From: Roseateles chitinivorans
GTDB taxonomy: Bacteria; Pseudomonadota; Gammaproteobacteria; Burkholderiales; Burkholderiaceae_C
NCBI RefSeq assembly: GCF_002761755.1
Contig: NZ_PEOG01000019.1
Coordinates: 31,358 to 95,357 of the forward strand
Reading direction: 5' to 3'
DNA: 64,000 nt
In this document: positions 18,201-22,718 of the stretch, piece by piece
Layout of the letters: each line of letters begins with the position of its first letter
Position numbering within the stretch: position 1 is the stretch's first letter
Translations under genes and position numbers: made by a program
Notes under the pieces: generated by a model
Databases searched by the model: none
The model's input: the letters and a program-made list of their open reading frames with translations, nothing else
What the model was told of the DNA's origin: nothing

Positions 18201-20561
18201 CTTGGTCTCGTGGGTCTGCGCCTGCAGGTTGAAGGAGAAGGCGATCGCGTTCTCTTCGGCCTCGCCGGCGGCGTTGGCGAAGCCGGATAGCAGGCTGGTG
18301 CCCAGGCCGGCGGTGGGGGTGAGGTGGTCGAGGTAGTCGCTGAAGCTGTCCCACCGGTTGTAGGTGCTGACCAGCGGCTGCCACTGCTCGGCCGCGACGC
18401 CGATGCGCGCGGCGGTGATGTCGGTGTGGTCGCCGATCTCGGCGCTGGCGCGCGTGTCGCCGATCGCCAGGTTGATCGCGACGCTGGCGCTGTTGGCCAC
18501 TTCGGGGTCGGACGCGGTGCCGCTGCCCTGGCTGGTGCGGGCGGAGACGCTGCTCTCGCTGGTGGTCCGCATCTCGCGCACGTCGGCGCGCGCGCCGACC
18601 ACGACGTTGCCGGACGACACGAGCGTGGGCGCGCTCTTGCCGGCGACGTTGTTGCCGACATGGGCGACGGCCTGGTGGTCGTACTCGGACAGCGTGAAGG
18701 CCGCGCCGACGCGGAAGTCCATCGAGCCGTCGGCGTTGCGCGCCAGGTCGGCCGCGGCGTTGACGGGCACGACGCGCGACATCGCGCTGTTGACGAAGCT
18801 CTGCGCTGCGCCGATCGCGGCCAGCGGCGCGGCGCCCAGCGTGCGGAACAGCAGGCTCTTGCCGACGGTGGAGCTGCTGTGCACGCGCTGCTTGGTGGTG
18901 CGGTCGAGCGCGAGGACCTCGACGTCGCCGACCTTGGCGGCCGGGGTGCCGACACTGGCGCCGAGATCGGCGATCGCGCTGGTCACCAGGTTGCCGTAGG
19001 CGACGGTGGCGCCCAGCGCGGTACCCGCGAGACCGTAGGCGGTGGCGCCGACGTAGAAGGAATTCTGGTTCTCGGCGTTCACCGCCAGGCTGCCGGCGGT
19101 GACGGTTGCGCCGGTTTCGACAAGCGCCTTCGAATGCGAGCTGGCTTCGCCGATGGCGACGGAGGCCACGGCGGTGTTGTCGTTGGTGGCGACGAAGGTG
19201 AGGGCGCTGACGCTGAGCGTGTTCTCGTTGTGCGCGGTGACCGAGAGCTTGCCGCCCGCGCTGAGGGTGGCGCCGCTGGTGACCTTGGTCGTGCTGTCGG
19301 AGGTGGCCTTGCCGTAGACCACGGCGGCGCCGATCAGCGAGTTGCCGTTGAGGGTGATGGCGGGGTCGTCGGCCAGGGCGCGGGCCTGGCTGGCGAGGGT
19401 CAGGTTGCCGGAGGCGGTGACCGAGGCGCCGCTGCCGACGGTGAGGGTCGCATCGGCATTGGCGCCGACCCAGTTGGCGTTGAGGCCGCTGACCGCGCCC
19501 AGGGCGATGGTGGCGGCCCAGATGCCGTAGTCCTCGCTGTAGGACGAGCGGGCCTGCGAGCTGGCGGTGGCGCTGAAGTCGGTGGCGACGATATTGCCGT
19601 CCAGCGTGATCGAGGTCGCGGCGGTGGCCTGGCCCATGCCGACCTTCTCGGTCGAGGTGGCGGTCAGGGTGACGGCGCCGGTCGCCGCGCCGTTGGTGCG
19701 CTCGGTGTTGAGCCTGGAGCCGGTGTTGAGCGCGATCGTCGGCGCTTCGATGGTGATGCCGCCGTCGGCCAGCAACTGGCCGGACACGGCGACCGCGGTG
19801 CCGGACTTGCCCTGGGCCACGATCGAGATCGTGCCGCCGTCCTGTTGCAGCGTCTTCGGCGCGGTGAGGTCGCCGGTGTTGACGGCGGCGTCGCTGACGT
19901 AGCTGGCCGACTTCGCGTTGCCAGCGGTGATCACGCCGGTGGCGTCGACGCTGACCTGATCGGCGTCGATGACCACGCCGTCGCGCGTGTTGACCTTGCC
20001 CTGGATCGTGACGAGGCCGCTGGCCGACAGCGAGTAGGTGCCGGTGGCGAGGTCGCCGATCGGCTTGTTGCCGCTGACGAAGTCGTCGATGTCGGTTTGC
20101 GAGGGTGTGCGCAGCGTCAGCTTGCCGACGTTGACGACGCCGGTGGCGCCGACGAGGAAGCCGTCGGCGCTGGCGAAGGTGACGTCACCGCCGAGGGTGC
20201 CGTTCTGGTAGGCGTTGAGGACGCCCCAGACCTGGGGGCGGCTGCTGCGGACGATGTTGACCAGCTTGGAGCCGGTCGGCACCTGCAGGTTGACCGTGTG
20301 GCCGTCGCCGACGATGAAGTGGTTGAAGACGTTGACCGCGACACCGCCGGTCGCGTGGTTGTTCACCACCTGCTGGACGTTGGTGCCGGTGGTGGTGACG
20401 GTGGAGAAGCCGCTGACCGGGTCGATGTTGTGGGCCGGTCCCGCTGCCCACGCGTTGACCGAGGCCGCCGACAGCAGCCAGCGCAGCGGCCGGCTCACCT
20501 GGCGCGCGGCGGGGGCTCGGCGCTGTGGACGACGGGAGGCGGGGGCGCGGCGCTTGGACAT
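228..20561 (-). CDS. Giant filamentous adhesin / TpsA exoprotein (filamentous hemagglutinin-like)
   Basis: The product is about 6,777 residues. The start chosen is the ATG at 20561 (MSKRRAPAS), 60 codons inside the longest reading frame, because AGGA lies about 9 nt upstream and a secretion signal follows: a very basic N-region, then WLLSAASVNAWA. Residues about 45-175 form a TPS domain (NIDPVSGFST, VNVFNHFIVGDG, GGDVTFASADGFLVG), which would be recognised by TpsB and start a beta-helix. Residues about 200-3300 are Ala/Val/Thr-rich beta-helix-like repeats. Residues about 3300-3850 are non-repetitive, rich in Trp/Tyr and carry three close cysteine pairs. Residues about 4470-6330 are Gly-Asp-Leu repeats. 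The C-terminus is charged. The protein is probably exported and surface-displayed or released, with roles in adhesion or biofilm inferred from the family. It resembles proteins annotated as LktA-family filamentous adhesins, but the toxin name is not evidence of toxicity. Confidence 0.9.
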   Translation of the reverse strand: MSKRRAPASRRPQRRAPAARQVSRPLRWLLSAASVNAWAAGPAHNIDPVSGFSTVTTTGTNVQQVVNNHATGGVAVNVFNHFIVGDGHTVNLQVPTGSKLVNIVRSSRPQVWGVLNAYQNGTLGGDVTFASADGFLVGATGVVNVGKLTLRTPSQTDIDDFVSGNKPIGDLATGTYSLSASGLVTIQGKVNTRDGVVIDADQVSVDATGVITAGNAKSASYVSDAAVNTGDLTAPKTLQQDGGTISIVAQGKSGTAVAVSGQLLADGGITIEAPTIALNTGSRLNTERTNGAATGAVTLTATSTEKVGMGQATAATSITLDGNIVATDFSATASSQARSSYSEDYGIWAATIALGAVSGLNANWVGANADATLTVGSGASVTASGNLTLASQARALADDPAITLNGNSLIGAAVVYGKATSDSTTKVTSGATLSAGGKLSVTAHNENTLSVSALTFVATNDNTAVASVAIGEASSHSKALVETGATVTAGSLAVNAENQNSFYVGATAYGLAGTALGATVAYGNLVTSAIADLGASVGTPAAKVGDVEVLALDRTTKQRVHSSSTVGKSLLFRTLGAAPLAAIGAAQSFVNSAMSRVVPVNAAADLARNADGSMDFRVGAAFTLSEYDHQAVAHVGNNVAGKSAPTLVSSGNVVVGARADVREMRTTSESSVSARTSQGSGTASDPEVANSASVAINLAIGDTRASAEIGDHTDITAARIGVAAEQWQPLVSTYNRWDSFSDYLDHLTPTAGLGTSLLSGFANAAGEAEENAIAFSFNLQAQTHETKAWVGSRAKLTSTAAAGGWTANHTLKDLGDFADAATSFTFGGATAVYAYSQAQTIDIAGNMGALLIGAAVGAGDDGSSLGASITYVGSQSTTVAGIGSAATVNAGAGDLAVKATNDDAHIVVAPTSGMGSGTAFNGILGVFSMANDTRASISNSARLTASAIGVEAHQYAGNWAAAGSFAYTDSKAIGVAIAINDSEGTTRARIGDNSDDDALVTGYTPVSTAYTGSAPTAGITTDRLTVHASTDGTSSSIAAAGAATTPKTGEPGYGQQFEDKWAALQGKLTSAFGGSQSQISSQSKSGQQDSGSGDSVAQNPDAGLGISGSLAANLTDLDTQAQVTGVTVSARTTRSAIDVQALEKTVQVGAAGSAAFIMAAKDPAASSTTAFSGAAAYLLSNNDAEAVLTGVTALNAGDVTVQAAQAGQRLGIGLGFSVNTNNASGKNYSVGVSASAAQVNDSASARIEDSTLDAQDTSRTLDVQAYTRTDIGVGGGSLFGGGKGGVGLAITYAEIGNGERDATEALISGSVLTDFNKLTLSATNASRIASGAASLGGGNDALGFAGSFVINKVGGTHGARLVSSTAANTGTVSLDVRGAVNTALDTTLDGLGSGSENGNFDFSGALVADFASPGGSFDGTGSRVLGVAGFLQYGKSNVGIAYAHNDIQQTHEAAITGSTVTATSVKVNAQDESAAIAVSAGVGVSTGTLSGVGSVAVNEVNNTLSARIGDWNATTASGAITASTISVTAQNRADIVAGAGALAVSKGSSGGLALALNLIGTREHATTAQIGWTDLYTNGTVDVSAASGTSGDPNTLIAFSAGVALSQGGLAFAGALGINNVDQSVDAGLRAVNTVGGNTTYRPVSLSVKASDDTENQAFGVMGAGSENGIAAAIGVGTNRIDSDVTAQVLGGRSTTIYTQSLLVDASRRNDLYTFDVGVSGASGLSGAASIGTSVTDGHVLAQIAGAAKVDATNNVRVSAQADTFHAVGSGAIGLGTGAAAGALAVSTAVDTGITEALVDNAEVKALGRSGSVAIRSGQLANGPVSPDLSTAGDSVDTGALSQSFQDQSLTEGSTTVSGLAVNATSAQKMRTVDVAGSGSTGAAAVTINVTTNDFEGRTSARVTNSTVNAGVSGEAGADVTVRASGHSFGLGIAAGLAGASQGAGIAGLAMNLQTHDVDARVEGSTVKADALTLDAAATQTAQAVAAGGAGGGTGAGAASMVVTTQYGDVTAWLKGGTTTANTLTVNADRQQESDVAAGAVAGAGKVGVGFGLSVSRIGGETRATIGRDPDDDNATTVTTVNAGTVSVDAARATVINSYAFGAGIGVAATGIAGMVNVSDQTGDTRAGMYDTVLRAADGSSAATSLAITAQDIYSANQHAAGAGIGLVGIGATFNVALSSASTVAELVGSDVKAGSIDVQGYADREVGMSSVAGGAGKFAGAVSLGFIKFGSGDAGGADGELTDTAAAADAAVNQSHAQQNSQLTSAEQSRLNAQSGGLSLSSGVQNTSAAANATTNTGDGTALKVADASLLAARVSGGTVVADSLDVATDGRTHTYTLAGAVQGSIAGLSGGLGITRQYFVNSAVVDGNVQAHAVTVSALERDGAGGAAGEIEAFTAGAGGLVIGVAYSDVLVQNRVVAGVNRAVGNDTGALVVSARDTTTVKVGGDNENSPENVSVGVGVIGASVVRAEKNSDIDAWIGKTGYTLDGYGAMTVGASVSGLVRATGFSVSAGVLNVTGVSANAEDNSSADAQLFGTVDTGTTGTVTVNASARPETYARAYGVQAALGASVGGSFAFATANTSATAAVANNTVFTGSGQVKVTATTGETSAALQGSYFSADAKAVAASGGLLLGLAGTEVTASNSSKTVAQVGDHVTLPLGDLSVSASGYSGQRAQGDAYFGGILAFGGNVSTASSSTSTQVLLGVDPIAGVSRTGDLTLSAVGLDRNEAFAIGGSGGVVSGGAAEAVVKATDTDDRPAVLVQVKDWTSGRNIVGTGGLKLLAEHTTQFFGGADTTAVSVIGGAAANSTTTIDVDAKVKLGTYAAFESQAIDIAAVNAVEQLTTPSVSGWEASVNAGAGGGINGYAAGSTVNVTQGSQISLGNNASLDVFALSAHETLGNRLRLDAYSTLSLFDKAQISTGGAIQRADAGSTITSTANNAITLGNAVTLENEVDTVQLGTYALQNVWATANAKTYGAVGGAGGTAVINATVNNTVTLGTGDLITGYGSVSLYAGRSADSITDNTMSLSAVSDVYNWTLASISTNVKADANAVVNNNIDIGSGASVTSVRNIWLQADEGRVVVSGTGRGHNPYLELLSTETKAGSGTSTTSSTVTFQGTATVEAGTRHNQSVTINADGSWTKGTGTQATVYNMPSFSSRDSLQDYIDQLSAERKVTDDYVATLDATARDAYVYSARYQEIESQLSFLTPLLSELAAGTVNAVVVSGITAAGGDVHLAADKVTVKAGAPTITAHGDPTITIVNNSAKALIVDTLSIPNDAGGQVLVTGGAANSLPAALKVSEGGNGTGSQITISHNPGVDGADLVVQGDITNLGGKVTVDVARGSMLQTASIYAKELDLTVADVYLVNTSGMQSYGFSPLSLSGYVTSGRGWKPASAEEAVMWFISDRYESQIKSKGITDFNKYFYGTDYATAYGSGATVTTNVFLNWGFNDADECKTNCTTFSFRNDAGGDTRGNGTWGFDNVGDYTGKLTLRASYDTIKNSGFLGTAVTKDALNASLIAVNAGTIDINGTIRAGNFNNWSVNIGASFDTAIATYIEKKGLKAGDTVSITPGQPLQYTENAYVCVFGNVGCSWRPKTYSIDTGVALANGGDAGIGLTYDVATGKLSLADVNASGNGMVMLRGKIVSTGQDGKILVDDGLGTIKVNNSSSKALVVNDLNAGNQSTGIIRITDTNYDNRTDWYVHEAGQSIKHYVTGSSATTYNNVNGLVDGWFEGGNATTSYQPMQGQWYTWTESTRVKRSYSGRSTNDLATIWPTGDWKFVNQDTPWTASSGRIVTSCASCGSDYLTGVFSAGSVRSVDSFHVGWSYSPYYGGTFVDRYWQYYVPYDLTMSIEYHVKADHAIKMQFVGAAQGTVAIGSNTNVALNGTISNSLGSTSISTAGHLTADAAAVVNSQSLSLTAGGNLGTSAQAINAITSNISATAGGLVNLDLTAQSSSIALQKISGGGDVTVVSDKSLLPVGNGTHLAGRNVNLTSSFGGLGDVSSSQVVNTAVTGTLTVNTRGDIALRQASGDLTLNTLTAEGGDVSITLDNGRLLNGIGSSQRSAEETAYLSALWQSLNMTGADAGQETVKAFENQVSARYQQYHLIKQRLSDASDAGFAIAPAYLEAMRTRVALQQGVSAASLSDAAVTAAVKAEYQGITSFFSAQFGNALPFDTAAAFDTGWRYTLDTNSALYASLVAGAKWKQSQLEVAISEAALTPVTSTYISNRAANISGNNVTLKTTGGSVGKDAASLAIAIARANPVLSDAEKAALVNAGPGDLSFVTTDAQVLATVKQQDPLKVNASGVFKATSRDALYVESDQAMALGGVQSTQGDVRLSAGGSLTSTTGTGTTITAHGLNLAVSQGSIGTAAAPIRLALSDALRVASAPGDVYISQGGGNLALGSLGAGGMLSVTAGGSLTNWASNGSGHHLLGDSISLLAGGALGTADRALRLRLTGGTLTLAGTAANLETQSSNRWRLGQVSLSDGLALDATGDVELAGTLTAASATLHSAGAVSATAAANWLTSGVTTLTGTSLSLESGRFSASALALQATAGGLEVGELNAGDGGIDLLGTAAIGLRGPISTSGQLLADGQSLLMGAGAGASAGGSIRFTTAGAMDLSFLEAGGDLRLNSSTLSVSQLLRSARIEVDATRIDLAAGSLLQAGQDARLDGTQLTMGDGALLSTGGRLAVTTTGDQQLARLSVGGELALTAAGALSLNGEAWAQGPATLQASSASMAAGGSLGTAGALTVTTTGDQSLRSLQAGESLVLQSGGALSLDGVSTSALDTRLTAQRAIQIASGASMQSNGALSLQGASLSAGTGGLLQSASDASITTTGDLQLAQLIVGGRLDLRADGQARLTESGWVQGNALLQADGLRLDGELGSSNTVGLIAARDVDLHHWVRARDITVDAGKLLVASGAGLQAAGSLRASAGSLDMAAGSGLVSGGDLGLFGRSDVSLAQVSAGGRLTLQAGGTLSLKDAVHGSQSIVMAADRLAIDAGVAVTSGGSLTAQAAEMTAGAGSQLAATTDLQLSSDGHLQLAQLTAGRHLQLQAAGDARLTEATQATGDATLRAAQLTIDGGLTAGGALRLQGDRDLTIDSTVWGASTTAAGQAVTLSAAGSLYSGRSLAVTADTLSMAAGSRIDAGATLTLTTTGAQQLARLRSGGATTVQAGGALSIGEFATANAGMSLRAGGALSLADASLVQARGALDLQAGSVTAGHGNRLVSGGDLQITSLGGAALDALQSGGQLLLSAGGAASVAGITSVQGLGRLQADSLRLQSAWYSANDLQLTATQGVAIEALLKARTLSVTADSLDLADGVHATATGSIAVDAGRIGMGAHSQLQSGSDLHLTTTGDQTLATLYAGNDLVLEAGGALTLREAAYANGAVALSAGGAMRLDAAATVQSGRALSVQADALQAGAGSRFLSAGDMALSARGDLGLAQAVSGGALALSAGGALRTDEGLSSQAGARVDAGELQVAGRWTVNGDLEAHVARGVALDADVQAFNVSLFADSLTLGHGVTLTSGGALSVDSGRLLMGTGSLLDSAGGARLVTLGDQTLARVNVLGDLLLQSGGALRLAESAAVQGHAQVNAQSLAVDGGWFSSGDLRASATRGLTLNSGLYAANLTLNASDLNLADGVAANAAGALTVNAGGIAMGAGSALEAAGAMQLISQGSQSIARLKAGSDLLLQAGGDLSLREQAVAGQSLIGMAGGAIEVAPGTLVQAGGSLSLQAASLQAGLGSRIASGADMQLVSDNGVTLALLDVGGALALQAGGAVTLTDRVGVNGDAQLRLRDLSVDGDWNSAGALRVRADRTVALNRAVQAGSVSVDAEAVTISADVPLSAAGGLNIDAGSLGMATGSRIAADGDLVLRTRGEQVLAQVTTGGALSLAAGGRVSLNGEMLASRDIALVAGDALLLAPGVTLGAGGRLDVQARTLEAGDASLLRSGGDMMVVADGDVRLARLESGGGLALQARGAVQTRDAVSVQGSASLLGDRLAVDGGWISQGALTVQASGGVALNSGMQAGQVSIDAGAVQLAAGAALRSGDTITLNAATVTMGVDSAMTAGGATQLKADSLTMDAGSSMTTGGALSLSTTGAQTLAALSAGGDLAIKAGHGVSLDGQVTTKGELALQAGGDVRVNEQVNASGGLALRAGGDVHVNKQVDVGGDLALQAGGDVRVNAQVNAGGSLALHAGGDVRVNEQVNVGGGLALQAGGDVRLNKQVDIGGDLALQAGGDLHIGEQLTVGGNAAVEAGGEARLGAGRAMRVGGALQLGAHAVVMEAGSLLATGRDASLRAVGGAQLDQLHVGGDLSVAAGEDLALQAGVAAGGDVALKSGGATQLADGRDLTAGGAFSSESAAWRMGQGSTLQVAGDLRLQASGDVLLAAVTGHGDALSVQAGGKLLGRPDAAVHLRTSAGTRTDLKAGLGIGDPLVVDLPWLSVATGSGDIHLVVERDLYSPLISAANGTVTMTVKGSLSVDHLIGNPNLWIDGRLAAGQMTLRGGSLSSRDSLEVGGLTLLDGGPLTVEAPRIALGVDGAGAPVTTLSLTGRDGTRAEEIALTVTGTQKVDITRLSTRDGQLTLPAEVALRDASASGELRIKTPAVTISLDNVSAAARPADAQLITPQDRFWLQLQGNALYTDALVTRFQSPLALYFHRATEDKLVAQQAFYRMSTEHLSQEVAGNSWRVPAPSLPPVTGMPLLSWGGTLVPAVNLEGMPALAAALAAARAADRLAERTDRNATARDAGGDAARDGHRATENRDEIVIGEPIASR
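1861..2160 (-). repeat. 60-bp tandem repeat array inside tpsA (five near-identical units)
   Basis: Five consecutive 60-bp units start at 1861, 1921, 1981, 2041 and 2101. They differ at only a few positions each, and a diverged unit flanks each side (1801-1860 and 2161-2220). Each unit encodes a 20-residue repeat with a core like LALQAGGDVRVNEQVN, at about residues 6135-6234 of the adhesin. Units differ in N/D, E/K and A/V choices. The near identity at DNA level contrasts with the strongly diverged repeats elsewhere in the gene and suggests recent expansion. Copy number change would stay in frame. Confidence 0.9.
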
Positions 20562-20638
20562 GGCGGATCCTGCGGAAGGCGGCAGAGGGACGGGAGGCCG
20601 GGGACCGGCGAGACGAAGGGGAGGCGGCGGTGCGGCGG

Positions 20639-21346
20639 TCAGGCCGCGGCGCGCGTGTCGAGCTGGTCGCCCAGGCGCTTCAGCGCGCCGAGGGAGTGCA
20701 GGTGCGCGTAGATCCAGGCCAGCCAGCCGCGGCGGAACCACTCGTCCACGGTGGCGGCGTCGAGTTGCTGCAGCCGGGTCTCGTCGATGGCGCTGAGGCC
20801 GCCGAGGCGAGCGGTCTGCTTGTCGGCGGTGATGACCTGCAGCACGAAGGGCTTGAAGAGGTCCTTGGCCTGGAGGGCGTCGCAGAACTCGCGGGTGCGG
20901 GCGTGTTCGGCGTCGAATTCCTGCAGGAAGCCGATCACTCCCTGGAGGGTGGAGGAGGGGACGCCGCCGTCGAAGAGCGGTTGGCCCTCGCCGGCGAAAT
21001 GGGTGGCGGCTCGGTCGAAGCAGACGTTCTTGTCGCCGTCGAGCGCGAAGGGGTAGCGGCGCACGAAGGCGGGGGTGTAGCCGCCGGTCCAGCGGCCGTC
21101 GGTGGCGAGCTGGGCGTTGTGGTCGTTGGCCAGGGACAGGAGGGCGAGCGGGAAGCGGCGGTCCTGGGCGTCGTCGGCGAACAACACGGGGAGGCTGCGG
21201 CTGGCCTCGAAGAACTCGACCGCCAGGAGGGGGACGGAGTTGACGTCGCGGGAGAACCCGAAGTCGGGGCTGGGGGTATAGCGGAGCGCGGCGTGGCCGG
21301 CGCGGTCGAGCAAGGTCGGCTCGCGATAGAAGAGCAGTTCAGCCAT
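20639..21346 (-). CDS. SapC family protein
   Basis: The product is 235 residues. The ATG at 21346 has GAGGGA 6-8 nt upstream. The sequence (MAELLFYREPTLLDRAGHAA, then a VPLLAVEFFEASRSLPVLF-type core, RRYPFALDG and VCFDRAATHF) matches the SapC family as I know it, named after a Campylobacter surface-layer locus gene. The molecular function is not established. No signal peptide or membrane helix is evident, so the protein is probably cytoplasmic. It ends 77 bp upstream of the giant adhesin start on the same strand, so sapC-tpsA-tpsB probably form one transcription unit. A role in producing or handling the surface protein is inferred from context only. Confidence 0.8.
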   Translation of the reverse strand: MAELLFYREPTLLDRAGHAALRYTPSPDFGFSRDVNSVPLLAVEFFEASRSLPVLFADDAQDRRFPLALLSLANDHNAQLATDGRWTGGYTPAFVRRYPFALDGDKNVCFDRAATHFAGEGQPLFDGGVPSSTLQGVIGFLQEFDAEHARTREFCDALQAKDLFKPFVLQVITADKQTARLGGLSAIDETRLQQLDAATVDEWFRRGWLAWIYAHLHSLGALKRLGDQLDTRAAA

Positions 21347-21544
21347 GGATCTTTTCCCTCGATGCCCGCGATGCCCCGACTGCGGTGCGGATGTTCTGGA
21401 TGTATTGCCGGGGGGCGCGAGTCTAGGGAGGGAATGGGGGGCAAATGCGATTGGCCGAGGTGGGAGGGGGCCTCCCCAATTGCTACACAATCTTTTGGAA
21501 GACTTCTTCGGCTTCCTGGTCCGCTCCGAGCCCCTGCATTGCCC

Positions 21545-22603
21545 ATGTCCGCGCCTTCCCGTCCGCTGGTGCTCGTCGTCGAGGACGAGGACCCGATTGC
21601 TGAGCTGATCCGGCGCCACCTGGAGGCGGCGGGATTCGAGGTCCGGCACCTGCAGCGGGGGGATGCCGCGGAGTCGGTGGTGCGGGCGATCGCGCCGGCG
21701 GTGGTGATGCTGGACGTGGTCCTGCCGGGGCTGGATGGCGTCGAGGTCTGCCGGCGGCTGAGGAGCTTCAGCCAGGCGCCGGTGCTGATGGTGACGTCCA
21801 AGGCGGAGGAGGCGGATCGGCTGGCCGGCTTCGATGCGGGCGCCGATGACTACCTCTGCAAGCCGTTCAGCGCCGCGGAGCTGGTGGCGCGGGTGAAGGT
21901 GCTGGCGCGACGGGGCGCGCAACGCCTGGCACCGGTGGTCGACGAGGACGCGCTGGTGCAGGTCGATTCGCTGCGGCGCTGCATTCGCTGCCGTGGGCAG
22001 GAACTGGAGCTCACGCCGCAGGAGTACCGGCTGCTGTCCGTGATGGTGCAGCACCCGGGGAGGCTGTTCAGCCGGGCGCAGCTGCTGGATCTGGCATATG
22101 ACGACGCGGTGGGGGTGTTCGATCGCGCGGTGGACAGCCACGTCAAGAACATTCGCAAGAAGCTGGCGGCGTTGCTGCCGGAACACAACCTGATCCGGTC
22201 GGTGTACGGGCAGGGCTACCGCTTCGAGGTCGGGCCGGAGACCTCGCAGGAAGCGCCGGCGCCGGATGCGACCAATGGCTTGATCGCGCGCGTGCCGGGC
22301 GAGTTGAAGCCCTGGCTGCCGGGGTTCTTGTCCTCAAGGTTTCAGGCGCTTGACGAGATGGAGGCGGCGATCGGCGGGAGCACTCGGGACGAGGTGTTCC
22401 GGATCGCGCATCGGCTGGCGGGGAGCTTCGCGCTGTATGGCTTCAGCGAGGCCGCACGGACCTGCCATCGGCTGGAGCACGAAGGGCCGCAACTCGGGCC
22501 CGAGGAAGTGCGCCGCCGGGTCTCGGACCTCAGGGAACACCTCAGGCAGGTGGCGGTGAGGTTCGTGGACGAGCAGGGGCGGGAGTTGCCGGGCGGCGGC
22601 TGA
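21545..22603 (+). CDS. OmpR-type response regulator with C-terminal Hpt domain
   Basis: The product is 352 residues. Residues 1-125 are a receiver domain: acidic pocket VEDED, phospho-acceptor D57 in VMLDVVLPGLDG, and conserved Lys in YLCKPFS. Residues about 130-235 are an OmpR/PhoB winged-helix DNA-binding domain (LTPQEYRLLSVM, VDSHVKNIRKKL, VYGQGYRFE). Residues about 260-345 look like a histidine-phosphotransfer domain, with H289 in the Hpt-type motif RIAHRLAGSFALYGF. Typical OmpR regulators end after the winged helix at about 230-240 residues, so the Hpt tail is an unusual addition. No histidine kinase lies nearby. The gene is divergent from sapC across a 198-bp gap, so it may regulate the adhesin locus; this is inference. 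The ATG at 21545 opens directly into the receiver domain. Confidence 0.88.
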   Translation: MSAPSRPLVLVVEDEDPIAELIRRHLEAAGFEVRHLQRGDAAESVVRAIAPAVVMLDVVLPGLDGVEVCRRLRSFSQAPVLMVTSKAEEADRLAGFDAGADDYLCKPFSAAELVARVKVLARRGAQRLAPVVDEDALVQVDSLRRCIRCRGQELELTPQEYRLLSVMVQHPGRLFSRAQLLDLAYDDAVGVFDRAVDSHVKNIRKKLAALLPEHNLIRSVYGQGYRFEVGPETSQEAPAPDATNGLIARVPGELKPWLPGFLSSRFQALDEMEAAIGGSTRDEVFRIAHRLAGSFALYGFSEAARTCHRLEHEGPQLGPEEVRRRVSDLREHLRQVAVRFVDEQGRELPGGG

Positions 22604-22718
22604 GCGCCGCGCGGAAACTGCACGCCGCCGATCGCTCTCGGCAAGGCCGATCCCTGACGATCGCCTCTATAAGTCGGCAGAAACTTGCGTGTGTCGGTGG
22701 GCCTACCGGCGCTGAACG

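Noticed and set aside
8859..18290. Uninterrupted plus-strand frame of over 3,000 codons antisense to the adhesin
   Set aside because: It is the mirror of repetitive GC-rich codons in the adhesin gene; composition is Arg/Ala/Gly/His/Asp-rich with no domain or ribosome binding site.
228..20561. Naming the adhesin a leukotoxin
   Set aside because: Resemblance to LktA-family adhesin annotations does not show toxin activity.
20562..20741. N-terminal extension of the adhesin by 60 codons
   Set aside because: It runs into the 3' end of sapC, has no secretion features, and the internal ATG has a good ribosome binding site.
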